A stretch of DNA of 63,228 nucleotides, taken from the NCBI GenBank assembly GCA_017465505.1, contig JAFTWB010000020.1, positions 1 through 63,228 of the forward strand, given 5' to 3'. A program made the translations under genes and the position numbers. The notes under the pieces are model-generated. The model saw only the letters and a program-made list of their open reading frames with translations. It did no database searches and had not been told where the DNA came from. Source of the DNA: Clostridia bacterium. GTDB lineage: Bacteria; Bacillota; Clostridia; Oscillospirales; Acutalibacteraceae. Shown here piece by piece: positions 51,130 through 59,820 of the stretch; the first letter of the stretch is position 1, and the number at the start of each line of letters is the position of its first letter.

Positions 51130-52366
51130 AAAATCAAGAAGAAAAATCGTTGCCGCAATAATGTCCGTGCTGGTGGTATTGTGGGTAGGAACATTAGGCG
51201 TTATTTATACATCAAGCTATTTTGAAATGAAAAAACAGAACGAGGAGATTTTAAAGGCACACGCCCAGATGTATAATCTGCCAAAGGTTATTGACCAGAT
51301 GAAGCCGCCTTCAAAGCCTCACGGCGGCAATCATCGGTTTGACAAGGGCTTTGCCGAAACACCAAGGTTTCAGCTTTCCACCTTTTATTCCGTGGCGGTT
51401 TCTTATGAGGGTGAGGTTCTGGACGTGAAAAACGAGCAGTCTGAGGTTCACAGCGACGACAAGCTCAAGGCACTTGCCCTTGAAATTATAAAAAGCACAG
51501 ATGAAACAGGGGCAGAGGATAACCTCGCTTACTATAAAACCGACAAAGGCAGCTATACCCTTGTCACCTTTATGGATAATACCCTCTTAAACGAAAGTGC
51601 CTGGACGCTCTTTCGTTATACTCTTATTTTCGGCGGAGCGGCGTTGGCGGTGTTCTTTCTTCTCTCTGTTTTTCTTGCAAGAAAAATCGTCAACCCTCTG
51701 GAAGAAAGCTACGAAAAGCAAAAGCAGTTTATTTCTGACGCAGGTCACGAGCTGAAAACTCCTGTTTCTGTAGTAAATGCCAATGCAGAGCTTCTCAGCC
51801 GTGAAATCGGTGAGAATCAGTGGCTACAGAATATTCAGTACGAAAATGAGCGGATGGGGCTGTTGGTAGGTCAGCTTCTTTCTCTTGCCAGAGCAGAGAA
51901 GGTGGCTCTTCAGAAGGAGCACATCGACTTCAGCCGTCTGGTGGCAGGCGAGGCACTGCCCTTTGAAAGCGTCGTCTTTGAAAAAGGGCTTAATCTCAGC
52001 ACCAACATATCACCCGATATAACCGTTGAGGGCGAGAGCTCTCAGCTTAAGCAGGTGGTTTCCATTTTGCTTGATAACGCTGTGTGTCACAGCGAAGACA
52101 AAGGCGAAATCCACCTTTCTCTTATAAAAGACCACGGCTTTGCCAAGCTCTCCGTTATCAACAAGGGCGAGGAAATTCCCAAAGAGCAGCGAGAGCAGAT
52201 TTTTCAGCGGTTTTATCGCGCCGATACTGCACGAAGCGGCGAGGATAAGCACTACGGCTTGGGCCTTGCCATTGCCAAGGCAATCGTGCTCTCTCACAAA
52301 GGACATATAGAGGTGCTTTGCTATGACGGCTTGGTGGAGTTTCGGGTGAAGCTTGCCGCTGTATAA
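51122..52366 (+). CDS. Sensor histidine kinase
   Basis: The 414-residue kinase has two membrane helices (about residues 10-33 and 158-182) around an extracytoplasmic domain of about 125 residues that is rich in His, Lys and Pro near its start. HisKA follows with phospho-acceptor His209 in DAGHELKTP and the HATPase domain with N-box LDNAVCHS and G-box YGLGLAIAK. There is no HAMP of normal length. The start may be 51119 or 51122 (ATGATG); GAGGTG upstream fits both. The signal is unknown. Confidence 0.93.
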   Translation: MFKKSRRKIVAAIMSVLVVLWVGTLGVIYTSSYFEMKKQNEEILKAHAQMYNLPKVIDQMKPPSKPHGGNHRFDKGFAETPRFQLSTFYSVAVSYEGEVLDVKNEQSEVHSDDKLKALALEIIKSTDETGAEDNLAYYKTDKGSYTLVTFMDNTLLNESAWTLFRYTLIFGGAALAVFFLLSVFLARKIVNPLEESYEKQKQFISDAGHELKTPVSVVNANAELLSREIGENQWLQNIQYENERMGLLVGQLLSLARAEKVALQKEHIDFSRLVAGEALPFESVVFEKGLNLSTNISPDITVEGESSQLKQVVSILLDNAVCHSEDKGEIHLSLIKDHGFAKLSVINKGEEIPKEQREQIFQRFYRADTARSGEDKHYGLGLAIAKAIVLSHKGHIEVLCYDGLVEFRVKLAAV

Positions 52367-52374
52367 ATTTAAAA

Positions 52375-52418
52375 ATCAATGAAAATTCAATAAAACTTCA
52401 ATCTTCCTCCTGTACAAT
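52375..52418 (+). promoter_or_regulatory. Three 11-bp-spaced TTCAAT repeats and promoter of the VTC operon
   Basis: ATCAAT (52375), TTCAAT (52386) and TTCAAT (52397) are spaced exactly 11 bp, one helical turn. A -10 box TACAAT follows at 52413-52418, ten bases after the last repeat. This matches the arrangement before the response-regulator gene, so the regulator probably controls itself and this operon. Confidence 0.75.
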
Positions 52419-52444
52419 GTTAGGCGTTGACAGGAGGTTTTTTT

Positions 52445-53170
52445 ATGTCCTTTCAAACGGTTTTCAAACGCTACGAGCTGAAATATATGCTCACCCTTTC
52501 TCAGAAAGAAAAGGTTATAAAGGCTATCTCGCCTTATATGAAGCCTGATAAATACGGCAGAACCACAATCCGCAACCTTTACTACGACACCGACACCTAC
52601 CTTTTAATCAGGCGGTCCATTGAAAAGCCTGCCTACAAAGAAAAGCTCAGGGTGCGTAGCTACGACAAAGCCCGGGAAAACAGCAGAGTTTTTGTGGAGC
52701 TTAAAAAGAAATATAAGCACGTTGTTTATAAACGCAGAGTTTCTCTGCCTTACAGTGAAGCCCTTTTGTGGCTCTCGGGAGAAAAGCACACCGATAAAAA
52801 CACCCAGATATCAAGAGAAATCGACTATTTCCTTGAGTATTACGGCACACTGCACCCCAGGGTTTTCCTTTCTTACGAAAGAGAGGCGTATTATTCTGTT
52901 GACTCTTCGGACTTTCGGGTAACCTTTGACGAAAACGTCCTTTGCAGACAGGATAATCTATCCCTTTGTGAAGAAGCTTATGGAGAGCGGATTCTTTCTG
53001 AGGGACAGGTGCTTATGGAAATCAAATGCAGTGGGGGTATACCTTTGTGGCTTACCGAGGTCTTATCCCGAGAGAAAATTTATAAAACATCCTTTTCAAA
53101 ATACGGAACGGCATACAGAACCTTGATTTTTCCTGAAATTCACACCTGCGGAGGAATTAAAAATGATTGA
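52445..53170 (+). CDS. VTC-domain (polyphosphate polymerase-like) protein
   Basis: The 241-residue protein is a VTC domain of the CYTH-like tunnel fold. Visible features are the Lys/Arg-rich strands typical of the phosphate tunnel: FKRYELKYML, NLYYDTDTY, YKEKLRVRSYD, VFVELKKKYKHVVYKRR, and QVLMEIKCSGG. In yeast this domain makes polyphosphate from ATP; bacterial copies next to DUF4956 lack a proven reaction. AGGAGG precedes the ATG at 52445. It overlaps the DUF4956 gene by 8 bp. Cytoplasmic, probably working at the membrane with DUF4956. Confidence 0.9.
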   Translation: MSFQTVFKRYELKYMLTLSQKEKVIKAISPYMKPDKYGRTTIRNLYYDTDTYLLIRRSIEKPAYKEKLRVRSYDKARENSRVFVELKKKYKHVVYKRRVSLPYSEALLWLSGEKHTDKNTQISREIDYFLEYYGTLHPRVFLSYEREAYYSVDSSDFRVTFDENVLCRQDNLSLCEEAYGERILSEGQVLMEIKCSGGIPLWLTEVLSREKIYKTSFSKYGTAYRTLIFPEIHTCGGIKND

Positions 53171-53858
53171 AAATTTATTTAAAGGCTTGTTCGATACGGA
53201 TTTAACGTCAGTTATAAGTGTGCCCAACTTTCTGCTTTGCGTTGGTACATCTCTTGTGCTGGGCATTTTAATGGCTCTTGCTTATATGTACCGCACACGC
53301 TACACAAAGAGCTTTGTCATAACCCTTGCTTTGCTTCCAGCGGTGGTTTGCGTGGTAATTATGATGGTAAACGGCAACGTGGGTGCAGGTGTAGCGGTGG
53401 CAGGTGCTTTCAGCCTTGTGAGATTCCGCTCTGTTCCCGGTACAGCTAAAGAAATCTGCACCCTTTTTCTGGCTATGGGTGCAGGGCTTATTGCAGGTAT
53501 GGGTTATTTGGGCTATGCCGCATTATTTACACTTCTTATGTGCATAGTTTTTGTTATCCTCAATCGCTTTGACCTCGGCACAAAGAAAAACTCCGGAAAA
53601 TTCAAGACCCTTACCGTAACCATTCCCGAGGATTTGGACTATTCGGGAATTTTTGACGATATTTTTGAGGAGTTTACTGTATCCTGTGACCTTGTAAGGG
53701 TGAAAAGCACCAATATGGGCAGTATGTTCAAGCTTACATACAACCTCATTCTTCGTGACGTTACCAAAGAAAAAGAAATGATTGATAGAATCCGTTGCAG
53801 AAACGGAAATCTTGAAATTGTGGTTTCCGCTCAGGAAACTGTCAGTGCAGAGCTTTAA
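53163..53858 (+). CDS. DUF4956 membrane protein
   Basis: The 231-residue protein has about four transmembrane helices in the first 135 residues (FLLCVGTSLVLGILMALAYM; ALLPAVVCVVIMMV; GAGLIAGMGYLGYAALF), then a soluble C-terminal domain of about 95 residues (GKFKTLTVTIPEDLDYSG). The segment GAFSLVRFRSVPGTAKEI is the recognisable family signature. DUF4956 proteins typically occur beside VTC-domain proteins, CotH kinases and Cthe_2159-type proteins. Function is unknown; a membrane channel or scaffold for the VTC product is an inference. Confidence 0.88.
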   Translation: MIENLFKGLFDTDLTSVISVPNFLLCVGTSLVLGILMALAYMYRTRYTKSFVITLALLPAVVCVVIMMVNGNVGAGVAVAGAFSLVRFRSVPGTAKEICTLFLAMGAGLIAGMGYLGYAALFTLLMCIVFVILNRFDLGTKKNSGKFKTLTVTIPEDLDYSGIFDDIFEEFTVSCDLVRVKSTNMGSMFKLTYNLILRDVTKEKEMIDRIRCRNGNLEIVVSAQETVSAEL

Positions 53859-53868
53859 GGAGGCTTTT

Positions 53869-55674
53869 ATGAAAAGATTTTTACCCTTATTTTTAGTTTT
53901 CCTGCTTTTGCTCTCGGGCTGTACCTCTGACTTTGAGCCTGACGAGAGTCTGCCTCAGACCGCTCAGGCAAGTGAAAGCACTCAGGTAAGTGAAAGCACT
54001 CAGGCAGCTCCCCAAAACCCCAACAACGAAATGTTTACCGACAGGGACCTGAGAAACGAATACGACTTGAGCAAGGCAGTTAAAATTGAGCTTAACAAAA
54101 CAAGTGTTCGGGCAGACTCTGAAAGCGTTAAGATATCCGGCTCAACGGTAACAATTACAGAAGAAGCAACCTATGTTGTTTCCGGTGAGCTTGAAAACGG
54201 AAGCTTGGTGGTAAATGCTCCCCAAAGCGGAAAGCTTCAGATTGTTTTAAACGGAGCAAACATCCACAGCGAAACCTCAGCCGCTTTGTATATTCTTCAG
54301 GCTGACAAGGTTTTCGTTACACTTGCACAGGGCTCTGAAAATACCCTATCCAACGGCGGAAGCTTTACGGCAATTGACGAAAATAACATCGACTCAGCCC
54401 TTTTTTCAAAACAGGATTTAACCTTAAACGGCGAGGGCTCTCTGACAGTTACCTCTCCCGTGGGCCACGGCATTGTATGCAAGGACGACCTTGTAATTAC
54501 CGATGGTGTGTATACAGTAAACTGTGCAAGCCACTGTCTGGACGCAAACGACAGTGTGCGAGTGGCCAATGCTTCTTTAATTCTTAATAGCGGCAAGGAC
54601 GCAATCCACTGCGAAAATTCAGACGACACCTCAAAAGGCTTTGTATACATAGCCGACGGCAGTATTAAGGCAGAGGCTCAGGGAGATGGCATTTCCTCAA
54701 GTGCCTACACCCTTATAGAAGGCGGCGAGATTGATATTCTTGCAGGCGGCGGCAGTGAAAACGCTCAGCAGAAGCAGTCCGAGTTTTTCGGTGGCTTTAT
54801 GAGCGGTGGTCGTCCTCACGATATGTACGAGGAAACAGAAAGCACCGAAGAGGATTCTGCCAGTATGAAAGGCATTAAAGCCGCAGGAAACCTTACTGTT
54901 TCGGCAGGCAGTATTACGGTGAATTCTGCTGATGATTCGCTTCACAGTGACGCCTGCGTAAGTATCAGCGGAGGTGAGCTTTTCCTTACTTCAGGGGATG
55001 ACGCAATCCACGGCGAGGAAACTCTCACGGTTACAGACGGCACAATAGATATATCCGAAAGCTACGAAGGTCTGGAAGCTCTCAACATAGATATTCAGGG
55101 AGGAGATATTAAGCTTAAGGCAACTGACGACGGGCTTAACGCCGCAGGCGGAGTTGACGAAAGCGGCTATACAGGAGGCCGTGACGGTATGTTTGGCGGC
55201 GGCCCGGGAGAAATGGGCGGCAAGGGCGGTATGTCGGCAAATTCCAACGGCAGCATTAAAATTTCAGGCGGCACTCTCTATATAAACTCCTCGGGAGACG
55301 GTCTGGACGCAAACGGTACTTTGGAGATTTCAGGAGGCTACACCACAGTTACAGGCCCGACTCAAGGAGATACCGCAACTCTTGATTACGACAAAACAGG
55401 GGTAATCACAGGGGGTACCTTCATTGGTACAGGTGCCTCGGGTGGTATGGCACAGAGCTTCAGCACCTCAGAGCAGGGCGTTGTGGCGGTAAACACAGGA
55501 CACCAGAGTGCCGAAACAGAAATCATCCTTAAAGATTCCCAAGGCAACACCCTTATTTCTCACAAGCCTGAGCTTGATTTTGCCGTGGTTATTCTTTCTT
55601 CTCCCGAAGTTGTAAAGGGAGAGATATACTCACTGACAGTAGGCTCAGAGTCAGGAGAATTTGAAGCATATTAA
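53869..55674 (+). CDS. Cthe_2159-type carbohydrate-binding beta-helix lipoprotein
   Basis: The 601-residue protein has a lipoprotein signal (LLLLSGC, Cys18), a Ser/Thr/Gln-rich linker (about 20-55) and a long right-handed beta-helix with repeats such as GTVTITEEATYVVSG-type, NGEGSLTVTS, DAIHCENSDD, ADDSLHSDACVSISGG and SGDGLDANGTLEISGG. This pattern matches the Cthe_2159 family, whose founding member binds pectin-like polymers with calcium. Gly-rich insertions occur around 300-330 and 440-460. TAAGGAGG places the start at the ATG at 53869, although the frame extends into DUF4956. It would sit on the outer face of the membrane. Confidence 0.88.
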   Translation: MKRFLPLFLVFLLLLSGCTSDFEPDESLPQTAQASESTQVSESTQAAPQNPNNEMFTDRDLRNEYDLSKAVKIELNKTSVRADSESVKISGSTVTITEEATYVVSGELENGSLVVNAPQSGKLQIVLNGANIHSETSAALYILQADKVFVTLAQGSENTLSNGGSFTAIDENNIDSALFSKQDLTLNGEGSLTVTSPVGHGIVCKDDLVITDGVYTVNCASHCLDANDSVRVANASLILNSGKDAIHCENSDDTSKGFVYIADGSIKAEAQGDGISSSAYTLIEGGEIDILAGGGSENAQQKQSEFFGGFMSGGRPHDMYEETESTEEDSASMKGIKAAGNLTVSAGSITVNSADDSLHSDACVSISGGELFLTSGDDAIHGEETLTVTDGTIDISESYEGLEALNIDIQGGDIKLKATDDGLNAAGGVDESGYTGGRDGMFGGGPGEMGGKGGMSANSNGSIKISGGTLYINSSGDGLDANGTLEISGGYTTVTGPTQGDTATLDYDKTGVITGGTFIGTGASGGMAQSFSTSEQGVVAVNTGHQSAETEIILKDSQGNTLISHKPELDFAVVILSSPEVVKGEIYSLTVGSESGEFEAY

Positions 55675-55685
55675 AAGAGGTTTAT

Positions 55686-56678
55686 ATGAATCCGGGCTAT
55701 TTAATCAAACGCATTGCAAAAATGAACTATACTGCGTTTTTTCAAAAGTTATCCTCAATTCACAACAAAACAGGCAAGAGCAGGCTTTATCTTCTTTGGG
55801 ATATGTTTAACTGCGGTGTTAAGTACGGTGCAGGCTATATAGATTACGACTTGTTTGAAATGTATAACCTCACCCCTTCTCAGCGAAACACCTACATCAC
55901 CCGAGGCAGAAACAACGCTCTTGTAAAAAAATACAATAACGCAGAATTTACGCATTTTTTTCATAACAAGGCACAGTTTAACACCCTGTTTTCCGATTAT
56001 ATCGGCAGGGAGTGGATTCTTTCAGATGACAGCAAGGAGGCAGTCCTTGATTTTATAAGAAAAAGAGATGTGTTTGTTTCAAAGCCTGTTGACGGCTCTT
56101 GCGGTAAGGGTATAGAAAAAATTTCGGTTTCAGATTATCCCGACGCAGAAAGCATTTATAACAAGCTGAAAAACACGGGCAAGAGGCTTCTGCTGGAAGA
56201 TGTGATACCCCAGCACCCACTGCTCAATGAGATTTACCCCTTAGCCGTTAACACTCTGAGGGTTGTAACCATACACGCCGATGGCAAAACCAAAATTGTG
56301 TGCACCTATTTTCGCATAGGCAATAACTTAAGCTTTGTGGATAATTTCAACAGTGCAGGAATGGTTGCCCCTGTTGATGAAATTACAGGTATGGTAAAAG
56401 ACAAGGCAATAGACAAAAACAAAGTCTTGTATAAGGTTCACCCCCATAGCGGTGCATCGATTAAAGGCTTTCGCTTTCCTTTCTGGGAGCAGGCTATGGA
56501 AATGGTCACAAAGGCTTGCTCTGTTGTGCCTCAGATGGGCTACATAGGCTGGGACGTTGCCTTTACTCCCCAAGGCCCCTGTCTGGTAGAGGGTAACCCC
56601 TTTCCCGGTCACGATATTTACCAGCTTCCTGAGCATACTCCGGATAAACACGGAGTATACGAGAAGTTTATTTTATAA
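55686..56678 (+). CDS. Sugar-transfer-associated ATP-grasp protein
   Basis: The 330-residue protein has an N-terminal helical part (to about 110) and an ATP-grasp domain: VSKPVDGSCGKGIEKI (nucleotide loop), RLLLEDVIPQHPLLNEIYP, NTLRVVTIHADGKTKIV, and the metal-binding end GYIGWDVAFTPQGPCLVEGNP. This fits the ATPgrasp_ST family, predicted ligases found in sugar and surface-polymer gene clusters. The gene lies 11 bp after the beta-helix lipoprotein gene. The substrate is unknown; peptide or amino-acid ligation to an envelope polymer is a guess. Confidence 0.85.
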   Translation: MNPGYLIKRIAKMNYTAFFQKLSSIHNKTGKSRLYLLWDMFNCGVKYGAGYIDYDLFEMYNLTPSQRNTYITRGRNNALVKKYNNAEFTHFFHNKAQFNTLFSDYIGREWILSDDSKEAVLDFIRKRDVFVSKPVDGSCGKGIEKISVSDYPDAESIYNKLKNTGKRLLLEDVIPQHPLLNEIYPLAVNTLRVVTIHADGKTKIVCTYFRIGNNLSFVDNFNSAGMVAPVDEITGMVKDKAIDKNKVLYKVHPHSGASIKGFRFPFWEQAMEMVTKACSVVPQMGYIGWDVAFTPQGPCLVEGNPFPGHDIYQLPEHTPDKHGVYEKFIL

Positions 56679-56722
56679 GCTTATAAAAAGACACCGAGCA
56701 CAATACCAAATTCTATACATAA

Positions 56723-56772
56723 AACATCAAAGCCTTCATCATTTATCGTGGTGAGGGCTTTGGTGTTTTTTT
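56723..56772 (+). terminator. Intrinsic terminator of the VTC operon
   Basis: A stem AACATCAAAGCC / GGCTTTGGTGTT with an inner CATCA/TGGTG pairing is followed by seven T residues. Confidence 0.88.
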
Positions 56773-56820
56773 AAATGAAAATAAAAGCATTTCACCTCAA
56801 AAAATTTTAAATGACAGAAA

Positions 56821-56864
56821 AGTCACTTAAAAGTCATTAAGGAGTCATTATCGGGATATAGAAT
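56821..56864 (+). promoter_or_regulatory. 11-bp-spaced AGTCA repeats and promoter of the duplicated-domain gene
   Basis: AGTCAC (56821), AGTCAT (56832) and AGTCAT (56843) are exactly 11 bp apart. A -10-like TAGAAT lies at 56859-56864, ten bases after the last repeat. Read as GTCATT, the units match TTCAAT at four of six positions at the same distance from the -10 box as in the regulator's own promoter. Control by the same response regulator or a close relative is inferred. Confidence 0.6.
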
Positions 56865-56896
56865 ACACTTGTAACAACGAAAGAGAGGTCATAACA

Positions 56897-57619
56897 ATGG
56901 TTATGGTATTTATTATCTTAGTACTTGCAATTTGTGTTGTCTTTGGTGTGGCAGGGGTAAATGCCTATGTAATGGACAAGGGCGAAGAAATTGACTTGGA
57001 TTTAAACCTGGACAGATTTGACCTTGAAGAAAAGGAAAGCTTTGATTTCGCAATGAGCTTAAATGTTTTTCTTGAAGACAACACAACAGCCCCCGTTGAG
57101 TCTTTCGCTCAGTGGAATGCACAGCCTCAGGGCGATTACCAGTTTGTTGTAAGCGGTTCTCAGAAAGAGGGCTATGAGCTTACAGTAAAGGAAGCAGACT
57201 TTGACTGCACTATCACACCCTTGACTAACCTTGGCGAAAACGAAATGCGAGTAAGCATTATTAACGAAACAGAGGATTCTGTATCAGGCTTTGGTATGGA
57301 TTACACAATTGAGGGCGTAAGAGATGGCGGCAGCGGCGGCAGTGTAGCCGGCGGCACTATGGAAAAGGGCGATGAAATCAATTTAGACCTTATGCTCGAC
57401 GATACTGCTCTTAAGTCAGGAGAAAGCTTTTCTTTCGGTATGGGCGTAGAGGTTTATCTTGAAGACGGCACCACAGTTTATGTTCCCTTTTACGCTAAGT
57501 GGAATGCACAGCTTCAGAATGAATACAGATTTGTTGTAAGCGGTTCTCAGGCAGAGGGTTACATCATTGCTTGCCCTGACGCAGACTTTAACGGCACTAT
57601 CACACCTGCTGTGGGCTAA
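56897..57619 (+). CDS. Exported protein with two copies of an unrecognised ~85-residue domain
   Basis: The 240-residue protein has an N-terminal hydrophobic segment (residues 2-22), then two repeats. Repeat 1 starts DKGEEIDLDLNLDRFDL, repeat 2 starts EKGDEINLDLMLDDTAL; both contain VFLEDNTT/VYLEDGTT, a KWNAQ or QWNAQ segment, FVVSGSQ and a final DFxxTITP. A Gly/Ser-rich linker separates them. The domain looks like a beta-sandwich. I do not recognise the family. GAGAGG precedes the ATG. It is transcribed alone from a promoter with phased repeats. Confidence 0.72.
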   Translation: MVMVFIILVLAICVVFGVAGVNAYVMDKGEEIDLDLNLDRFDLEEKESFDFAMSLNVFLEDNTTAPVESFAQWNAQPQGDYQFVVSGSQKEGYELTVKEADFDCTITPLTNLGENEMRVSIINETEDSVSGFGMDYTIEGVRDGGSGGSVAGGTMEKGDEINLDLMLDDTALKSGESFSFGMGVEVYLEDGTTVYVPFYAKWNAQLQNEYRFVVSGSQAEGYIIACPDADFNGTITPAVG

Positions 57620-57685
57620 GCTATACAGATATTTTCGAAAATCTGTTTAATAATTAAAATTAAACCATTACCACCGGATTTATTA

Positions 57686-57720
57686 CAGCACCTCCCAAGC
57701 ACACCTTGGGAGGTGCTGCT
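57686..57720. other. Long perfect hairpin in the 57.6-58.0 kb gap
   Basis: CAGCACCTCCCAAG / CTTGGGAGGTGCTG forms a 14-bp stem around CACAC but lacks a T-tract, so it is a poor terminator. Further on, CTCAAAGTG / CACTTTGAG (about 57829-57857) forms another hairpin. I see no gene in this gap. Confidence 0.5.
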
Positions 57721-57885
57721 GGTTGTTAAACGAAAACCCTGAAAACCTTTCCCTCAAAAAACCATCCCACCCCCTCGCTCAAAAACATATAAATCCCAAT
57801 TGTGTTGTCATAAAAAGCTTTTTGTGCTCAAAGTGCCCCATAGCTATTCACTTTGAGATGTGAGCAAAAAAACATAATTTACTAA

Positions 57886-57944
57886 ACAAAAAGCGTTGCG
57901 GCTAAAGGAGAGTGTCAATTTGCTCCTTTAGTACGCACGCTTTA
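57886..57944 (-). terminator. Intrinsic terminator of the cyclophilin gene
   Basis: On the minus strand AAAGCGT and CTAAAGGAG pair with CTCCTTTAG and ACGCTTT, followed by TTTTGTTT. Confidence 0.8.
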
Positions 57945-57973
57945 ATTTATTTGATTAAATGTAAGAAAAGATG

Positions 57974-58489
57974 TTAATCCTCTACTCTGATTGTAACAGA
58001 ATTCATAACAGGGTGACGGTCTCTGGGGATAGTTCCGTTTCGGTCAATTGGTCTGGCCTCATCGCAAACTCTGTCTACAACCTCAATACCCTCGGTCACA
58101 TATCCGAAGGCGGCATACTGGCCGTCAAGGAAACAGCTGTCCTCGTGAACAATGAAGAACTGTGAGCTGGCACTGTCAGGGTCCATAGAGCGAGCCATAG
58201 AGATTGCACCCCTTGTGTGAGACAGGGTGTTGTTGTATCCGTTTATACGGAACTCACCCACGATGGTTTCGTCGGAGCCGCCCATACCTGTGCCTGTGGG
58301 ATCACCGCCCTGCATCATAAAGCCTGCGATAATGCGGTGAAAGGTAAGTCCGTCATAGAATCCTTCCTCAGCCAATGTCACAAAGTTCTCTGTGGTAATG
58401 GGTGCAGAATCCTGGTCTAACTTTACCGTTATGACACCATAACCCTCAATGTCAATATCTGCAAAATAAGTCTTGTTATTATCAAGCAT
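57974..58489 (-). CDS. ppiB: Cyclophilin-type peptidyl-prolyl cis-trans isomerase
   Basis: The 171-residue cytoplasmic enzyme speeds proline isomerisation in folding proteins. Family motifs are [20 protein letters not shown] (catalytic Arg in FHRI), [36 protein letters not shown] and [12 protein letters not shown]. Length fits a single-domain cyclophilin. AAGGA precedes the ATG. It stands alone. Confidence 0.95.
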   Translation of the reverse strand: MLDNNKTYFADIDIEGYGVITVKLDQDSAPITTENFVTLAEEGFYDGLTFHRIIAGFMMQGGDPTGTGMGGSDETIVGEFRINGYNNTLSHTRGAISMARSMDPDSASSQFFIVHEDSCFLDGQYAAFGYVTEGIEVVDRVCDEARPIDRNGTIPRDRHPVMNSVTIRVED

Positions 58490-58635
58490 AGTTATCCTTC
58501 TTTCTTCTATAAATTCAAGTGCATTATACTACACATTTAGGAATAAATCAACCGAATGACACAGTGCGTGTTGAAGAAGTGTTCCTTTCGGTTATTATTT
58601 TGCCATTGTTTGAACAAATACTAATGTGGTTTTTA

Positions 58636-58664
58636 TTGTAAATGATAAGGCAATATGATATGAT
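58636..58664 (+). promoter_or_regulatory. Promoter of the dockerin gene
   Basis: TTGTAA (58636-58641) and TATGAT (58659-58664) are 17 bp apart, giving a leader of about 50 nt. Confidence 0.55.
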
Positions 58665-58722
58665 TGTTCTGATAAATATAAGTGAAAATACAGATAGAAT
58701 TAAGCTTTGGAGCGTGATTAAA

Positions 58723-59730
58723 ATGAAAAGAATATTATCCTTTTTACTTGCTTTAATTATGATTTTCTCCATAAGTGTTATATCAGCTTCGGCAGAGGAC
58801 AGAAAGTTTCCTCAGATAGTACATAATCGTTTGGCTCAGTGTGATGATACAGATGTATTGTCTGTGTGGATTGAGGTTTACACAGGTATCAGGATAATGA
58901 ATAAATGGGAATATTTCTGGCGAAATGGTATCAATATGTCTCGCTTTGAAAAAGACAACGAGTATGCAAATACAGCCTATGAAGACTACAAAGCCTACTG
59001 TGCAGAAACTGAGAATCAAATAGAAAATAAGTTTAAGGACTTTTACTATAATGAGTTCGGTGCTGCTGAAGATGCTTATGCAGTCTTTAATGGTGCAGCA
59101 GGTACGATTGGTGCACGACTTACAGTTGCTGATATTAAGAGGCTTGAGCCTTATGATAAAGTTCTTGGTGTTAATATACTGAGAACAGGCGGGTATGACG
59201 CTTCTTTCAACGCCCAACCTGTTGAATTTGCCACCGAGATTTATAACACAGAATATTTAGGCAATACTTCTGACCAAGCCGTTGCAGTAGAGTATTATTT
59301 TGGAATGGACGGGTTATATGGCTTGTTCAGAGGCGGTCAGGTTCAGTCTCAGAAATATAGCGAGGAAATCATAGATGATTTTCTTATAATCGGTTCAAAA
59401 TATACTCACAGTGATGACAACCCCACAGGTCTGTTTGCGGTTACCGAAAGCGGAGTAATACGCACACTTAAAGAGGGTTTTGAGCTTAATGTTCTTCATA
59501 TAGACCAAGTGGCAATGACTCTTCCTTATGTTTACGTTATTGGTGACGCAGATTATGATTGGAAAATTACAATCAGGGACGCCACAATGATTCAGAAGCT
59601 TCTTGCAGGGCTTAAGGATTATGAAGATGTTGTTTGTGTGTCCCGACCTGAGGATAAGGACCGAGACGGCAGAGTCACAATCAAAGACGCAACAGCTATT
59701 CAAAAGCAGATTGCAGGAATTGATTTTTGA
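58723..59730 (+). CDS. Secreted protein with C-terminal type I dockerin
   Basis: The 335-residue protein has a signal peptide (SISVISASAED, cut near residue 24). A central domain of about 235 residues of unknown function follows; its N-terminal part (VLSVWIEVY; YAVFNGAAGTIGARLTVADI) resembles a protease propeptide or inhibitor-like fold. The C-terminal dockerin has two calcium loops: DADYDWKITIRDATMIQKLL and DKDRDGRVTIKDATAIQKQI. A dockerin would attach the protein to a cohesin-bearing scaffold, as in ruminococcal cellulosomes or related assemblies. No cohesin or glycosidase is nearby. The ATG at 58723 is the only start giving a clean signal peptide. Confidence 0.88.
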   Translation: MKRILSFLLALIMIFSISVISASAEDRKFPQIVHNRLAQCDDTDVLSVWIEVYTGIRIMNKWEYFWRNGINMSRFEKDNEYANTAYEDYKAYCAETENQIENKFKDFYYNEFGAAEDAYAVFNGAAGTIGARLTVADIKRLEPYDKVLGVNILRTGGYDASFNAQPVEFATEIYNTEYLGNTSDQAVAVEYYFGMDGLYGLFRGGQVQSQKYSEEIIDDFLIIGSKYTHSDDNPTGLFAVTESGVIRTLKEGFELNVLHIDQVAMTLPYVYVIGDADYDWKITIRDATMIQKLLAGLKDYEDVVCVSRPEDKDRDGRVTIKDATAIQKQIAGIDF

Positions 59731-59774
59731 TGTAAAGCAAATGCACTTAAAACTTTACTAATAAATAAAACATA

Positions 59775-59812
59775 AGGCTGCCCCACTTAATTTAGTGAGA
59801 CAGCCTCTTTTT
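59775..59812. terminator. Terminator between the dockerin and lacI-type genes
   Basis: The stem AGGCTG..CCAC / GTGA..CAGCCT with a TTAATTTA loop is followed by CTTTTT. It ends the plus-strand gene and may also serve the minus-strand regulator. Confidence 0.75.
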
Positions 59813-59820
59813 AATATGTT

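Noticed and set aside
53782-53868. Extended N-terminus of the beta-helix lipoprotein
   Set aside because: It would overlap DUF4956 and hide the lipoprotein signal; TAAGGAGG marks the ATG at 53869.
57686-57720. Terminator for the duplicated-domain gene
   Set aside because: The 14-bp stem lacks a following T-tract, so I list it only as a hairpin.
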